Shown here: positions 6,373 to 14,229 of the stretch, piece after piece
How positions within the stretch are numbered: position 1 is the first letter of the stretch
How the letters are laid out: each line of letters begins with the position of its first letter
Source: a virus
Virus record (IMG/VR): IMGVR_UViG_3300046516_001541
Span: 1 to 64,000 of that record
DNA length: 64,000 nucleotides
Direction: 5' to 3' (one strand)
Position numbers and translations under genes: made by a program
The notes under the pieces: generated by a model
Databases searched by the model: none
Seen by the model: only the letters and a program-made list of their open reading frames with translations
What the model was told of the DNA's origin: nothing

Positions 6373-6890
6373 TGATCACGCTGCAATATATTGGCGGGAA
6401 CAATCTGACCTCGCGCGCGATCGGCTGGTTCAGCGCGGGGCATCTATCGCACGTCGACGTCGTCATGCCGACTGGGGCATTGCTGGGCGCACGTTCAGAG
6501 ACCTATCACAACCGAGCAGGGGACATCTCTCTCTCGATTCCGCCAGGCGTGCGCATTCGGCCGGCGAACTATGTGGGCCATCCGAAAACCGTGGTCCGAT
6601 TTTCCATTGCGGCCACGGAAGATCAGGAAAGGATATTTTACGACTTCCTGAGCCGACAATTGGGTCGACCCTACGATTATGAGGCCATTCTGGGCTTCGT
6701 CTTCGACCGTGATTGGCGCGAAACCGACAGCTGGATTTGTTCTGAGCTCGTCATGGCCGCGCTGGAAAAGGCCGGAATCATTCCGGGGCTCTATCTCCCC
6801 GCGAACCGAATCACTCCGGTCGCTTCCGCGCTGGCAATCAGCATGATCTGCAACGGTCTCACGGTCTCACGCAACTTAACCACTGCCTAG
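6372..6890 (+). CDS. Permuted NlpC/P60-like (YiiX/YaeF-type) cysteine hydrolase, 172 aa
   Basis: The stop and start overlap as TGATG. The pattern fits circularly permuted papain-fold hydrolases: histidine in GHLSHVDVVMP near residue 28 and nucleophile cysteine in SWICSELVMAALEKAG near residue 120, with RPYDYEAILGF between. Members of this group cleave peptide, amide or thioester bonds; phage versions may act on cell wall or lipids. It has no signal peptide and sits in an accessory operon, away from the M15 endolysin at 62.6 kb. Family call is by motif order; the substrate is unknown. Confidence 0.65.
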   Translation: MITLQYIGGNNLTSRAIGWFSAGHLSHVDVVMPTGALLGARSETYHNRAGDISLSIPPGVRIRPANYVGHPKTVVRFSIAATEDQERIFYDFLSRQLGRPYDYEAILGFVFDRDWRETDSWICSELVMAALEKAGIIPGLYLPANRITPVASALAISMICNGLTVSRNLTTA

Positions 6891-6906
6891 TCACGAGGGA
6901 ATCCCT

Positions 6907-7134
6907 ATGGTCGACGATCAAACGAGCACCATTCAGAGATTGACCGAGCAGCTCAGCAAGCTCACGGCGGTGCATGCTACGGTCCGCAAGCAATCTGAGA
7001 CGCGGCGCCTGGCGTTGCATGCTGCCGCTGATAGCCTGGAAGGACTTGCGCGCAATCCCAATCTCGTGGGCCAGAAATTCACGGATGCGCTCCTCAGCGT
7101 GGCTACGAATGCGCGCAAGTCTGCCGCCGGCTAA
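6907..7134 (+). CDS. Small helical protein, 75 aa
   Basis: GAGGGAA lies about 6 nt before the ATG. The sequence is almost wholly predicted helix with heptad-like spacing (IQRLTEQLSKLTAVHATV), so a short coiled coil is likely. Between the hydrolase and a Cys-rich miniprotein. Function unknown. Confidence 0.6.
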   Translation: MVDDQTSTIQRLTEQLSKLTAVHATVRKQSETRRLALHAAADSLEGLARNPNLVGQKFTDALLSVATNARKSAAG

Positions 7135-7147
7135 AATAGTGCCTTCC

Positions 7148-7339
7148 ATGATCGACATGAGCATGAAGCACGATTTGCCGATGCGGTATGGCAATTGTTT
7201 GTGTAGCTGTCATGTGGCCCCGACCACACCGCATGCGATTCCGTGCTGCAGCCCGCAGACCGAGCGCCTGATCGGTGAGTGCCCGCTCTGCGGCATGATC
7301 AACCAACATTCAGCGTTTTGCCCGAGAAACCGGACATGA
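7148..7339 (+). CDS. Cysteine-rich miniprotein, 63 aa
   Basis: Starts MIDMSMKHDLPMRYGN and holds eight Cys and four His, with CLCSCH, PCC and CPLCG...H...FC clusters, enough for two zinc sites. Its TGA overlaps the next ATG (ATGA at 7336). Probably a structural zinc-binding module; no family recognised. Confidence 0.6.
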   Translation: MIDMSMKHDLPMRYGNCLCSCHVAPTTPHAIPCCSPQTERLIGECPLCGMINQHSAFCPRNRT

Positions 7340-7704
7340 TAGACAGTCCGGTGATCAGCGGGCTGATGGTCATCATGGCGCTGCTCCCGCTGTTCGATGC
7401 CTTCGATCGGTTGTTTGCGCGGACCGCGATGCGTATTGATGGGAGTAATGGCGCGGTACTTTGGCCCGACCGCTGGATTGCCTGGGGCATCATCTACAAT
7501 GTGCAGTTGCTTCCCGGGCCACCGCGGGAAATACGATTTTTTCATCTGTATCTACCGATTCGGACGTGGGGTTTGATCAGCGCTCCCTGGACTCCTCCCA
7601 ATGCTCGCGTATATGGGCTGCGCGGTCACCGGCTGCAATGGATCGAACGTTGTACCGACAATCCTTATCTTGGCTGGCGCATTGAACCGAGTTTGAACTC
7701 ATGA
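7336..7704 (+). CDS. Protein with one N-terminal membrane segment, 122 aa
   Basis: Coupled by overlap to genes on both sides. Residues about 5-22 (PVISGLMVIMALLPLFDAF) are hydrophobic enough for one membrane helix, followed by a basic, Trp-rich domain (WPDRWIAWGIIYNVQLLPG). No lipobox and no signal cleavage site. Unknown function. Confidence 0.6.
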   Translation: MIDSPVISGLMVIMALLPLFDAFDRLFARTAMRIDGSNGAVLWPDRWIAWGIIYNVQLLPGPPREIRFFHLYLPIRTWGLISAPWTPPNARVYGLRGHRLQWIERCTDNPYLGWRIEPSLNS

Positions 7705-8600
7705 CACACACATACGCATTGTTGGAATTGAGCCAAGTCGCCTACGATGAAATTGCCGCAAAGCTCCGAACTGCCGGCTACGATCACGTGTTCGATAATG
7801 ATGAACCTGGCGCGACGATTGACATGCACGGCATCGGCGTGGAGCCGGATCCAAAAGCAGAGACCATGATCATCTTCGGCGTGAGATATTCGCTCTCACT
7901 GTTCCGCCACTTAGCATTCGCAACAATCGGCAGTACATTTCGCATCGTTGGGCGCAAAACCGATGTTGGCCAAACTACGGTTGATTTGCAGTCGCTTCCC
8001 GATCCGCATCCTGAGACTGGCTGGGTCATCGACAACGGCCGGCTGCCACCGGACACGCGATATCGATTCATGAACGAGGTCGGTCTCGTCGACTGGACCG
8101 GTGATCTCGATCAAGCGCTACGCTTCGCGCGGCGCATTGATGCGGAAAATTTCAGTAAGCAGGATGAAGAGGCATGGTGCATTACCAAACATCAATGGAT
8201 TCCGAAGGAGGCCACTCCTTCGGATGAAGTGCGAACCGCAATCAGCAACTCGATTGCACAATCAAAGGAGCCAAACATGTTTTTGACCATTTCCAAAACC
8301 GGCACGAAGACTGACGTCATCGAGCAGATTCAGGCCGAGACGACCAACGTTCCAGTCCCTCATCTCGAGACGGCGATTCGCAAAGCGATCGCTCAGCACG
8401 TAAAGGAATTCGCTGATCCTGGCGTTCCGGTCAGCGTCACGGCCTCGATTTCCGTGACCTACGGCGTTGCACTGGATACGGACGGAAAGGAAATCCCAGC
8501 GCACAAGGCCCATGAGAAGCATGCCGCCGCGGCGCCGGCCACCGCTGCGCAGGATGCGACCGCCCCGAAAGCCCCAGACGACGAGACCGGCGCATTCTGA
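7701..8600 (+). CDS. Hypothetical protein, 299 aa, possible internal start
   Basis: Two parts are visible: residues 1-190, soluble and mixed alpha/beta, and residues about 193-299, ending in an Ala/Pro-rich linker and the acidic tip DDETGAF. An in-frame ATG at 8277 has AAGGAG six nt upstream, so a shorter 107-aa product may be made as well. The acidic tail ending in Phe loosely recalls SSB-type tails, but no other link supports that. No family recognised. Confidence 0.6.
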   Translation: MTHTYALLELSQVAYDEIAAKLRTAGYDHVFDNDEPGATIDMHGIGVEPDPKAETMIIFGVRYSLSLFRHLAFATIGSTFRIVGRKTDVGQTTVDLQSLPDPHPETGWVIDNGRLPPDTRYRFMNEVGLVDWTGDLDQALRFARRIDAENFSKQDEEAWCITKHQWIPKEATPSDEVRTAISNSIAQSKEPNMFLTISKTGTKTDVIEQIQAETTNVPVPHLETAIRKAIAQHVKEFADPGVPVSVTASISVTYGVALDTDGKEIPAHKAHEKHAAAAPATAAQDATAPKAPDDETGAF

Positions 8601-8613
8601 CACCAAGGGTGCT

Positions 8614-8877
8614 ATGGCGAATCCGGATCCCGTCTGGCGACTCGAGCCACATTGTTGCCGTGTTTGTTTTGGACGCATTCTAAGTCGACCGCACGGCACG
8701 CCAGTGCTGCGCATCTTCCGATGCGCTGACTGCGGGCTCGAAAAGGAGGGTCATCAAGCGAGCGCATTGTGCGCGTGCGGCGTCAAGTTGAATGCGCGCA
8801 ATGCGTCAATCCGGTGTCAGTTGAACGATCGACCGACACCAGAATTCCCGTTCGAGATTTGCGCGCGCCAGGCGTGA
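8614..8877 (+). CDS. Zinc-ribbon protein, 87 aa
   Basis: Three cysteine pairs, CCRVC, CADCG and CACG, are spread over residues about 11-55, and a fourth Cys follows in SIRCQL. Starts MANPDPVWRLEPH. Last gene of the accessory operon before the terminator at 8980-9016. A zinc-binding adaptor is likely; the partner is unknown. Confidence 0.6.
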   Translation: MANPDPVWRLEPHCCRVCFGRILSRPHGTPVLRIFRCADCGLEKEGHQASALCACGVKLNARNASIRCQLNDRPTPEFPFEICARQA

Positions 8878-8979
8878 GTTTCACGTGGAACATGGCTATG
8901 ATGATCCCTCGGACCTCCAGCCCTGGCGGGTAAAAGGTTCGCGATTGATGCTCGACCTTGTTGGATCTCGGTGACACTG

Positions 8980-9016
8980 AAGGCCTGGGGTAGCTGTCAG
9001 CTCTCCGGGCCTTTTT
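8980..9016 (+). terminator. Rho-independent terminator of the accessory operon
   Basis: Outer stem AAGGCC (8980-8985) pairs with GGCCTT (9008-9013), with an inner AGCT-gtc-AGCT hairpin, followed at once by a run of five T. It lies about 100 bp past the last gene of the 4967-8877 operon. Confidence 0.7.
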
Positions 9017-9065
9017 CATTCCGAGGCGGTCCGGTATAGTGCCGCTCATACTAAACCACGAAGCT

Positions 9066-9180
9066 GTAAAAAAGGTTGTGGCGGACTGCATGATGTGGTC
9101 CGCCACAATCGCCGTACCAGACCGATGGCACGGTAGGCTGCCTCAGAATCGCCATGGAAGCCGGTATTCGTTCTGAGGCT
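9066..9180. other. Hairpin-rich gap before the metallopeptidase gene
   Basis: The 328-bp gap 8878-9205 holds no credible ORF. Beyond the terminator it has a perfect 11-bp stem TTGTGGCGGAC/GTCCGCCACAA (9076-9086 with 9098-9108) and a 9-bp stem GCCTCAGAA/TTCTGAGGC (9140-9148 with 9171-9179). On the minus strand the first hairpin is followed by CCTTTTTTAC and would work as a terminator there. On the plus strand both stems would form the leader of the gene at 9206, and the second loop contains AUGGA, a CsrA-type core. Structured leader, small RNA or minus-strand terminator remain open. Confidence 0.5.
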
Positions 9181-9205
9181 GCGGCCAGATGCATCATTTT
9201 CGAGT

Positions 9206-9808
9206 ATGCTCTGGAGCATGGAACCGCTAGCGGCCCAGGCCCCCACAATTCCCCACTCCTTGGCTGACGAAGGCGCCTACGCCAGTCCGCCGGCTCGGCT
9301 GCATCCCGCCGTGATCGCGCGGCGTCTATTCCTTCTGCCAGAACATGAGCATCTCGGCGTCGGTGAAGCGGCGATCGAATGGCTCCTCAAACGCGATGAG
9401 AAGATCAAAGGCGGCCGGCAGATCCTGGGCACCGCGCATATACCCCGGGTCCAGGGCGAGCTCAATCCGTGTTTCGAATGGCTGCTCGAAAGCCTCTTCG
9501 GCCACGTGCCAGACTTCCTGATCGTCCTCGATCGCAACTTCTGGTTCGGCGCGACGCCGATACAGCGGGAGATTCTGTGCTACCACGAACTCACGCATTG
9601 CATCCATAAAAAGGACGTGTTTGGGGATCCGCTGTATGACGAGAACGATCGGCCGCGCTGGGGTTTGAGGGGTCACGATGTCGAAGAATTCACGTCCGTT
9701 GTCCGGCGATATGGCGCATGGAACGCTGACTTGGAATCCTTCCTCTCGGCAGCTCAGGCGCACGCTACAGACGCACGGCTTGCGTCAATCACTGCAGATC
9801 GCGATTGA
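9206..9808 (+). CDS. Putative phage metallopeptidase, 200 aa
   Basis: A gluzincin-like signature is present: HELTHC (HExxH, about residues 130-134), then GLRGHDVEEF about 25 residues on as the likely third zinc ligand plus conserved acid. This matches the family usually named putative phage metallopeptidase, common beside terminase genes. Starts at 9206 and 9218 (MEPLAAQ) are both possible; GGAG sits only one base before the second. The target is unknown; head maturation and host-protein cleavage are equally open. Confidence 0.75.
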   Translation: MLWSMEPLAAQAPTIPHSLADEGAYASPPARLHPAVIARRLFLLPEHEHLGVGEAAIEWLLKRDEKIKGGRQILGTAHIPRVQGELNPCFEWLLESLFGHVPDFLIVLDRNFWFGATPIQREILCYHELTHCIHKKDVFGDPLYDENDRPRWGLRGHDVEEFTSVVRRYGAWNADLESFLSAAQAHATDARLASITADRD

Positions 9809-10523
9809 ACGGGCGCAGCGCGAGACAGAGCGACTGGAGGCACGGGAGGCCAATCCACTCACGCGATTGACGGCATCCGAATATTTCGATTTGCGCAAAC
9901 AGGTGCGCGTCGACGTCGAGTCATATCTCTTCGAGCATGGTCCGGATGACGTCACGAAAGACATGGTGGCGCGCTGGTGCGGCGAGGCGACCAAAGCCTG
10001 TCTGAAGGACATGGTGAATGGAATCGTCGCCAATGATCCGCCTTCGCCGGAAGTGCTCGAGCGGGCCCGCGCGCGGATCCAACAGAAAATGGGCGACGGT
10101 CTGCACCAGCGCGCGCAGGAAGCGCGTACCAATGGAACGCACGGCATTGCCCAGCATGTGCCCGCGGCGCCTTCACCGTATTACATCGCCAAGCACGGCG
10201 TGGCTGAGCTCGACAAGCTCGACATCTTCGTCGAGTTGAACAAGCTTTTCCACGATGCCAATTTGATGCGCTCCGCGTCGATTCGTGTCGATCCGAATGG
10301 CGTCGAAAAAGTCATGAATCCGCGCACCTTCGACAAGTCGATTTCCAGGCGCCTCGAAATCCTGGCGACCTCGCTCACGACGCAAAAAGAGCTGTGGGAC
10401 CTGCAGCGGATGGAGGCATTCTACGGCACCATCATCGAGACGATCGCCGCCGCGGCGCCGGACGTGGCCCAGGAGATTCAGCGTCGGCTGTCGGTGCTCA
10501 ACATACATGTGGGAATGACGTGA
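9678..10523 (+). CDS. Hypothetical helical protein upstream of terminase, 281 aa
   Basis: The ATG at 9678 has GAGGGG five nt upstream but overlaps the metallopeptidase gene by 131 bp; an ATG at 9712 is the next choice. The protein is mainly helical and charged throughout (IERAQRETERLEAREAN; VLERARARIQQKMGDG) with no membrane segment. Its place just before the large terminase would suit a small terminase or packaging accessory, but no motif supports that. Its stop overlaps the next start as GTGA. Confidence 0.6.
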   Translation: MSKNSRPLSGDMAHGTLTWNPSSRQLRRTLQTHGLRQSLQIAIERAQRETERLEAREANPLTRLTASEYFDLRKQVRVDVESYLFEHGPDDVTKDMVARWCGEATKACLKDMVNGIVANDPPSPEVLERARARIQQKMGDGLHQRAQEARTNGTHGIAQHVPAAPSPYYIAKHGVAELDKLDIFVELNKLFHDANLMRSASIRVDPNGVEKVMNPRTFDKSISRRLEILATSLTTQKELWDLQRMEAFYGTIIETIAAAAPDVAQEIQRRLSVLNIHVGMT

Positions 10524-10690
10524 AATTCATCATTATCGGCAGCATCGTGATGTTCGCCATCGGCTACGCCTGGATGCAGACAGCGAAAAATCAGCTCAAC
10601 ATCAATATCGGATTCGCGATCATGGGAATCGGCTTTGTCGGGATTGGTCTCACGGCAGCCCTTTTTCTGCATTCCGTGGATCTTTTATAA
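10520..10690 (+). CDS. Small two-TM membrane protein, 56 aa (holin candidate)
   Basis: GTG at 10520 overlaps the previous TGA. Two hydrophobic stretches, residues 2-19 (KFIIIGSIVMFAIGYAW) and about 30-52 (IGFAIMGIGFVGIGLTAALF), are joined by a short polar loop. Size and two-helix topology fit a small holin or a membrane anchor. It is far from the spanins and M15 gene, so the holin idea is weak. Confidence 0.6.
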   Translation: MKFIIIGSIVMFAIGYAWMQTAKNQLNINIGFAIMGIGFVGIGLTAALFLHSVDLL

Positions 10691-10706
10691 CAATGAGGAA
10701 ATCAAC

Positions 10707-11276
10707 ATGGTCAAAGTCAAAGAATTGCCGCGATACAAATGTCACAAGGTCGTGCACGCGCTGATGATCAAGGAAGCCACAACAGTTACGCCATGCACTA
10801 TTACACCAGTGGATAACAGATATCCGCCATTCATCGTCGATCCGAAATTGTTTTCACGCTACATGCCATCGCCTGGCGACTACTACGTGGTATATGAAGA
10901 TGGGTATGCCAGCTTCAGCCCCAAAAAAGCCTTCGAGGAAGGCTATGCGCGATTCGAGCCAGCCCCGGTGACGCCGCGGCCCACGATCGCCGAACTGGAA
11001 ACCATTCTCCGAGATACCAATTCGCCGCCAGTCGAAATCACGCCGGCCGGCGAGGTCGTGAATAGCGGACTGCGCGAAAGCATTCGATTCGCGATCAACA
11101 GCACCAACGCCGAGAACGGCAGCAACACGGCGGATTACATCCTGGCCGACTATCTGGTGTCGTGCCTCGCGGCGTTTGATCGGGCTGTCGTCGCGCGAAC
11201 AAGGCATGCACTTCCCAACGCGAATCTTTCGAAGGCGTGGAACGAGGCGAATCAATCGCCAATTGACCTAAAATGA
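10707..11276 (+). CDS. Protein with C-terminal Acb2/Tad1-like hairpin domain, 189 aa
   Basis: GAGGAA lies about 6 nt before the ATG. Residues 1-75 form an N-terminal domain seen in many phage proteins, ending in GDYYVVYEDGYASFSPKKAF. Residues about 119-167 match the Acb2/Tad1-type hairpin family: LRESIRFAINS, then AENGSNTADYILADYLVSC and LAAFDRAVVAR. Characterised Acb2 and Tad1 proteins bind the cyclic nucleotide signals of CBASS and Thoeris and so block abortive immunity. Binding here is inferred from sequence likeness; the usual Pro in SNTPD is Ala in this copy. It may also be a structural or regulatory relative. Confidence 0.65.
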   Translation: MVKVKELPRYKCHKVVHALMIKEATTVTPCTITPVDNRYPPFIVDPKLFSRYMPSPGDYYVVYEDGYASFSPKKAFEEGYARFEPAPVTPRPTIAELETILRDTNSPPVEITPAGEVVNSGLRESIRFAINSTNAENGSNTADYILADYLVSCLAAFDRAVVARTRHALPNANLSKAWNEANQSPIDLK

Positions 11277-11283
11277 ACGACGC

Positions 11284-11520
11284 ATGAGAAAGCTGACGCT
11301 CTACCGTGACGATTCGACGACCCAGGTCGTGTTTGAAAACGTCAAACACTTCTTCTGGACCGCCGGCAATTCGATGCTCTCGATCGCGCAATATACGGAT
11401 CTGGAGACCGGCGAGCATCGATACATCCACTGGCCGCGCGAGCGATTCTGCTGGTTCAAGGATGAACCGCAACCGGATCCGGCGCCTGCGGCGCCGCGCA
11501 AACATGCGTCCGTCAAGTAA
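11284..11520 (+). CDS. Small protein before terminase, 78 aa
   Basis: Starts MRKLTLYRDDSTTQVVFENV, a small beta-rich fold with a Trp-rich middle and a Pro/Ala tail. Overlaps the terminase start by 17 bp. No family recognised; packaging-related by position only. Confidence 0.6.
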   Translation: MRKLTLYRDDSTTQVVFENVKHFFWTAGNSMLSIAQYTDLETGEHRYIHWPRERFCWFKDEPQPDPAPAAPRKHASVK

Positions 11521-13546
11521 GCGGCGATTGCCGGATTACGAGCATGGGCTCAAAATCGCCTTGGGGCGCCTGGAGTCGCGGACCGGCTTCAAGGTCGCGG
11601 CCAAGTCGGTCATTCCGGATGAGATGACGTTCCGCCAATGGTGCGAGCAGCTCGGCGCCGAGGGCATGAAGGTCGACGGCTTCCCATTCAAGTTGTCCGA
11701 TCGGCCGGCGATGCAATGGGTATACGACCAGATCCCGACCACGATCGAGGAAGCCTTCAAGCGCATGCTCGTGATCATGAAGTGTGCCCAGGTCGGGTTC
11801 ACTGTCATGGAAATGCTGGCGGCGATTTACTGCGCGCTCAAGTTTGATCCTTGCAAGGTCGGGCTCTACCTGCCGGATATGAAGTTGGCGTCCGCAAAAT
11901 CCACGGAACGCTTTCTTCCGATCATCCGCAGCATGCCGGTCGCCTATGAGCGGCTGAAGGCCTCGCGCGTTGAGCCGGATGGCACCGAGACGCGCAAGCG
12001 TGGCGAAGGCAATGTCATGATCCGCAGCATGGGGGATAGCCGGTTCCATTTCCTGTGGACGTCTGGCGTGGCGATGACCGAGTCATTCCCGATGGACGTG
12101 GTGACGTTCGATGAAGTGCAGGAAATGGCGCCTGGCGACATCGAGAAGACGCAGGAGCGCCTATCAGCTAGCCGCATGCGCTACACACTGATGGGCTCAA
12201 CCGCGAACTGGCCCGATGCTGATATTCACTTCTGGTATCAGCGCGGGACTCAGCACCAGTTCCATACTGAGTGTCCGACATGCCGCAAGAGCGTGGTACT
12301 CGATGAATACTTTCCGGATTGCATCGGCTACGACGGAACCCTGCAAGAATACCGGTATGTCTGCCAGCACTGCCGCGGGTGGATCGACGATTCCCAACGC
12401 GGCGAATGGCGCGCAAAGAATCCTGACGCACGCTTCGTGAGCCTGCATTTCCCGCAATTCCTCTCCCCGACCATCTCCGCGCGCGACATCATCGAGTCAT
12501 ACAACACCGCGGAGGACATGAAGAATTTCTACAACCGCAAGCTCGGCAAACCGTATACCGATCCCAGTCAGGTCCCGGTCAATCTGGAGATGCTGAACGA
12601 CTGCGCGGCTCGAGGCATGGCCGCCGGCCTGAAATGGAAACAGCGCGCGACGGGCACGTTCATGGGGGTCGACCAGATGGGCGCCTTCAACGTGATCATC
12701 CTCAAAGAGCGCATGCCGGACGGTCATCAGGCGGTCATTCACCTCGAGTACGTATACGACTCGGATCCGTTCCAGCGCACGACTCAGCTGATGGAGCTCT
12801 ATGGCGTCCTTTGTTGCGTCGTCGAGACGCTGCCGAACTACAACGACGCGAAGCGCTTTGCTCAGCGCCACCGCGGCAAAGTGTTTCTAGCGCATTACGG
12901 CGACATAGAAGACGAGATGATGCGCTGGGGCGACATGCCCCGCCTGGGTACGTCCGAGCGGCGGACCAGCGAGGAGGAGCGCGATCGCTATACGGTGAAA
13001 CTGGATCAGTACAAGTGCATGCAGGTCAGCATGGCGCGCTTCCAAAAGGGGCTCTGCCTGTTCCCGGATCCGGCCGGCATCGTGCAGGAGATCATCGATA
13101 AGGGACAGAAAAGGATGTCCCAGGTCTGCAAGGAAATCGCGTTCCTGCACTTCACGAAAACAGCGCTGATCACCGAGAAGGATGACGAGCAGAAGAAATA
13201 CCGGCGCAAGGTCGTCAAGGTCGGTATCGACCCTCACACCAGCTACGCGAACATGCTCTGTGACGTCGCGTGGGCCCGTGCATATGGGACTGGTCAGTTC
13301 ATCCTACCCACAGGCGCTGCCGAATCGAATAAGACGCAGGCGATCGTACAGAAGACGATGCCAGGCCTGCCCAAGCAGGTTGTCGAGATGATTCAGGAGA
13401 CACCGGCCGGCGAGGTCTGCGGCAACTGCACGGCGTTCAATAAGAAGACGGGCCAATGCGCCGAGCGGCAGCTCATTGTGATGGCCCGGGATCCGGGCTG
13501 CATGTTTTTTGTTCAAGCGACCACGCCGCTGCCGCCAGCTCGATAG
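11504..13546 (+). CDS. Terminase large subunit, GpA type, 680 aa
   Basis: DNA-packaging motor and nuclease. The Walker-A-like KCAQVGFT lies near residue 93, as KSARVGYS does in lambda GpA. A Cys4 zinc insertion follows (CPTC near 257, CQHC near 288), typical of GpA. The RNase-H-like nuclease core begins at TFMGVDQMGAF near 388. The C-terminus carries another cluster (CGNC...QC...GC, about 638-665). Start ATG 11504 overlaps the preceding gene; the frame is open further upstream but that part is shadow. Assignment is firm at family level. Confidence 0.9.
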   Translation: MRPSSKRRLPDYEHGLKIALGRLESRTGFKVAAKSVIPDEMTFRQWCEQLGAEGMKVDGFPFKLSDRPAMQWVYDQIPTTIEEAFKRMLVIMKCAQVGFTVMEMLAAIYCALKFDPCKVGLYLPDMKLASAKSTERFLPIIRSMPVAYERLKASRVEPDGTETRKRGEGNVMIRSMGDSRFHFLWTSGVAMTESFPMDVVTFDEVQEMAPGDIEKTQERLSASRMRYTLMGSTANWPDADIHFWYQRGTQHQFHTECPTCRKSVVLDEYFPDCIGYDGTLQEYRYVCQHCRGWIDDSQRGEWRAKNPDARFVSLHFPQFLSPTISARDIIESYNTAEDMKNFYNRKLGKPYTDPSQVPVNLEMLNDCAARGMAAGLKWKQRATGTFMGVDQMGAFNVIILKERMPDGHQAVIHLEYVYDSDPFQRTTQLMELYGVLCCVVETLPNYNDAKRFAQRHRGKVFLAHYGDIEDEMMRWGDMPRLGTSERRTSEEERDRYTVKLDQYKCMQVSMARFQKGLCLFPDPAGIVQEIIDKGQKRMSQVCKEIAFLHFTKTALITEKDDEQKKYRRKVVKVGIDPHTSYANMLCDVAWARAYGTGQFILPTGAAESNKTQAIVQKTMPGLPKQVVEMIQETPAGEVCGNCTAFNKKTGQCAERQLIVMARDPGCMFFVQATTPLPPAR

Positions 13547-13820
13547 CTGTCAAAGGGGGCTTGCCTTCTTTGCAGAACGAACAGCCTGCATGCGCCGCGA
13601 ATAAACGGCCATGGGCGAAACATTGCCATATTGCCCAATTCTTCGGTTCCGTCGTCTGATCCGCTGCGCGCCTCTCCTGCAACTCGATCAGTGCTAACCG
13701 CACTTCGGCGATGCGTTTGCATGGTCTCGCTTTCGGCGAGAGTGATATCGTATAAAAATCCAACAAGCCGCCAATGCGTTCGTCGGTAATGCGTTCGCTC
13801 GGAAGTTGGTCATCACTCAT
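13473..13820 (-). CDS. Hypothetical protein, 115 aa, overlapping the terminase end
   Basis: Convergent with the terminase and sharing 74 bp with its 3' end. Start ATG 13820 overlaps the upstream TGA. N-terminus MSDDQLPSERITDERIGGLL resembles many short phage proteins; a FAHGRLFAAHAGCSFC segment has two close cysteines. Last gene of the long minus-strand cluster. If it were to end earlier it would need a different frame, so the overlap appears real. Confidence 0.6.
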   Translation of the reverse strand: MSDDQLPSERITDERIGGLLDFYTISLSPKARPCKRIAEVRLALIELQERRAADQTTEPKNWAIWQCFAHGRLFAAHAGCSFCKEGKPPLTAIELAAAAWSLEQKTCSPDPGPSQ

Positions 13821-13954
13821 GATTGCATCCGTCTCGCGATTACAAGCCGTTTGGCCGCCAGATATTGGTCAAGCAACCGTCGATAGTGGATCAGCCCGCG
13901 CGCATATCCCCATTTGCGTTTGCAACCGAGGATGTGTCCGCGGTACCGGCGCAT
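13817..13954 (-). CDS. Small basic protein, 45 aa
   Basis: ATG at 13954; TGA overlaps the next ATG (ATGA, 13817-13820). Strongly basic and aromatic (MRRYRGHILGCKRKWGYAR), ending VIARRMQS. No known family. Called because of the ATGA coupling and lack of any other gene here. Confidence 0.5.
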   Translation of the reverse strand: MRRYRGHILGCKRKWGYARGLIHYRRLLDQYLAAKRLVIARRMQS

Positions 13955-13992
13955 GACCCAATCTGGCGAGGGGTGAGGATGTGTGTAGGGAA

Positions 13993-14214
13993 TCACCTCA
14001 CATATCCAGCGGCTCGACGAGCCGCATCCTCATGGCGAGCCCTGAACTGTTCATACTGCTGGGGATTACAGTATCTGCATGGCCACATTTCCTTATGCAT
14101 GTGCAGTTTGGCGTTTGGCAAGTGTTCAGCCAATACGGCGATTTCCTGTAGGGTGCTGTCCAGTATAACCACGGATTCCAGTCCCCTCACGCAGTGCTGA
14201 TTACCGCACTTCAT
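13993..14214 (-). CDS. Cysteine-containing protein, 73 aa
   Basis: A GGAGAGGT run sits right before the ATG at 14214. CxxxxC at the N-terminus (CGNQHC) and CRYC in the second half could form one zinc site (CGNQHC...H..H...CRYC). Basic C-terminus. Unknown function. Confidence 0.55.
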   Translation of the reverse strand: MKCGNQHCVRGLESVVILDSTLQEIAVLAEHLPNAKLHMHKEMWPCRYCNPQQYEQFRARHEDAARRAAGYVR

Positions 14215-14229
14215 ACCTCTCCCCCGTTC

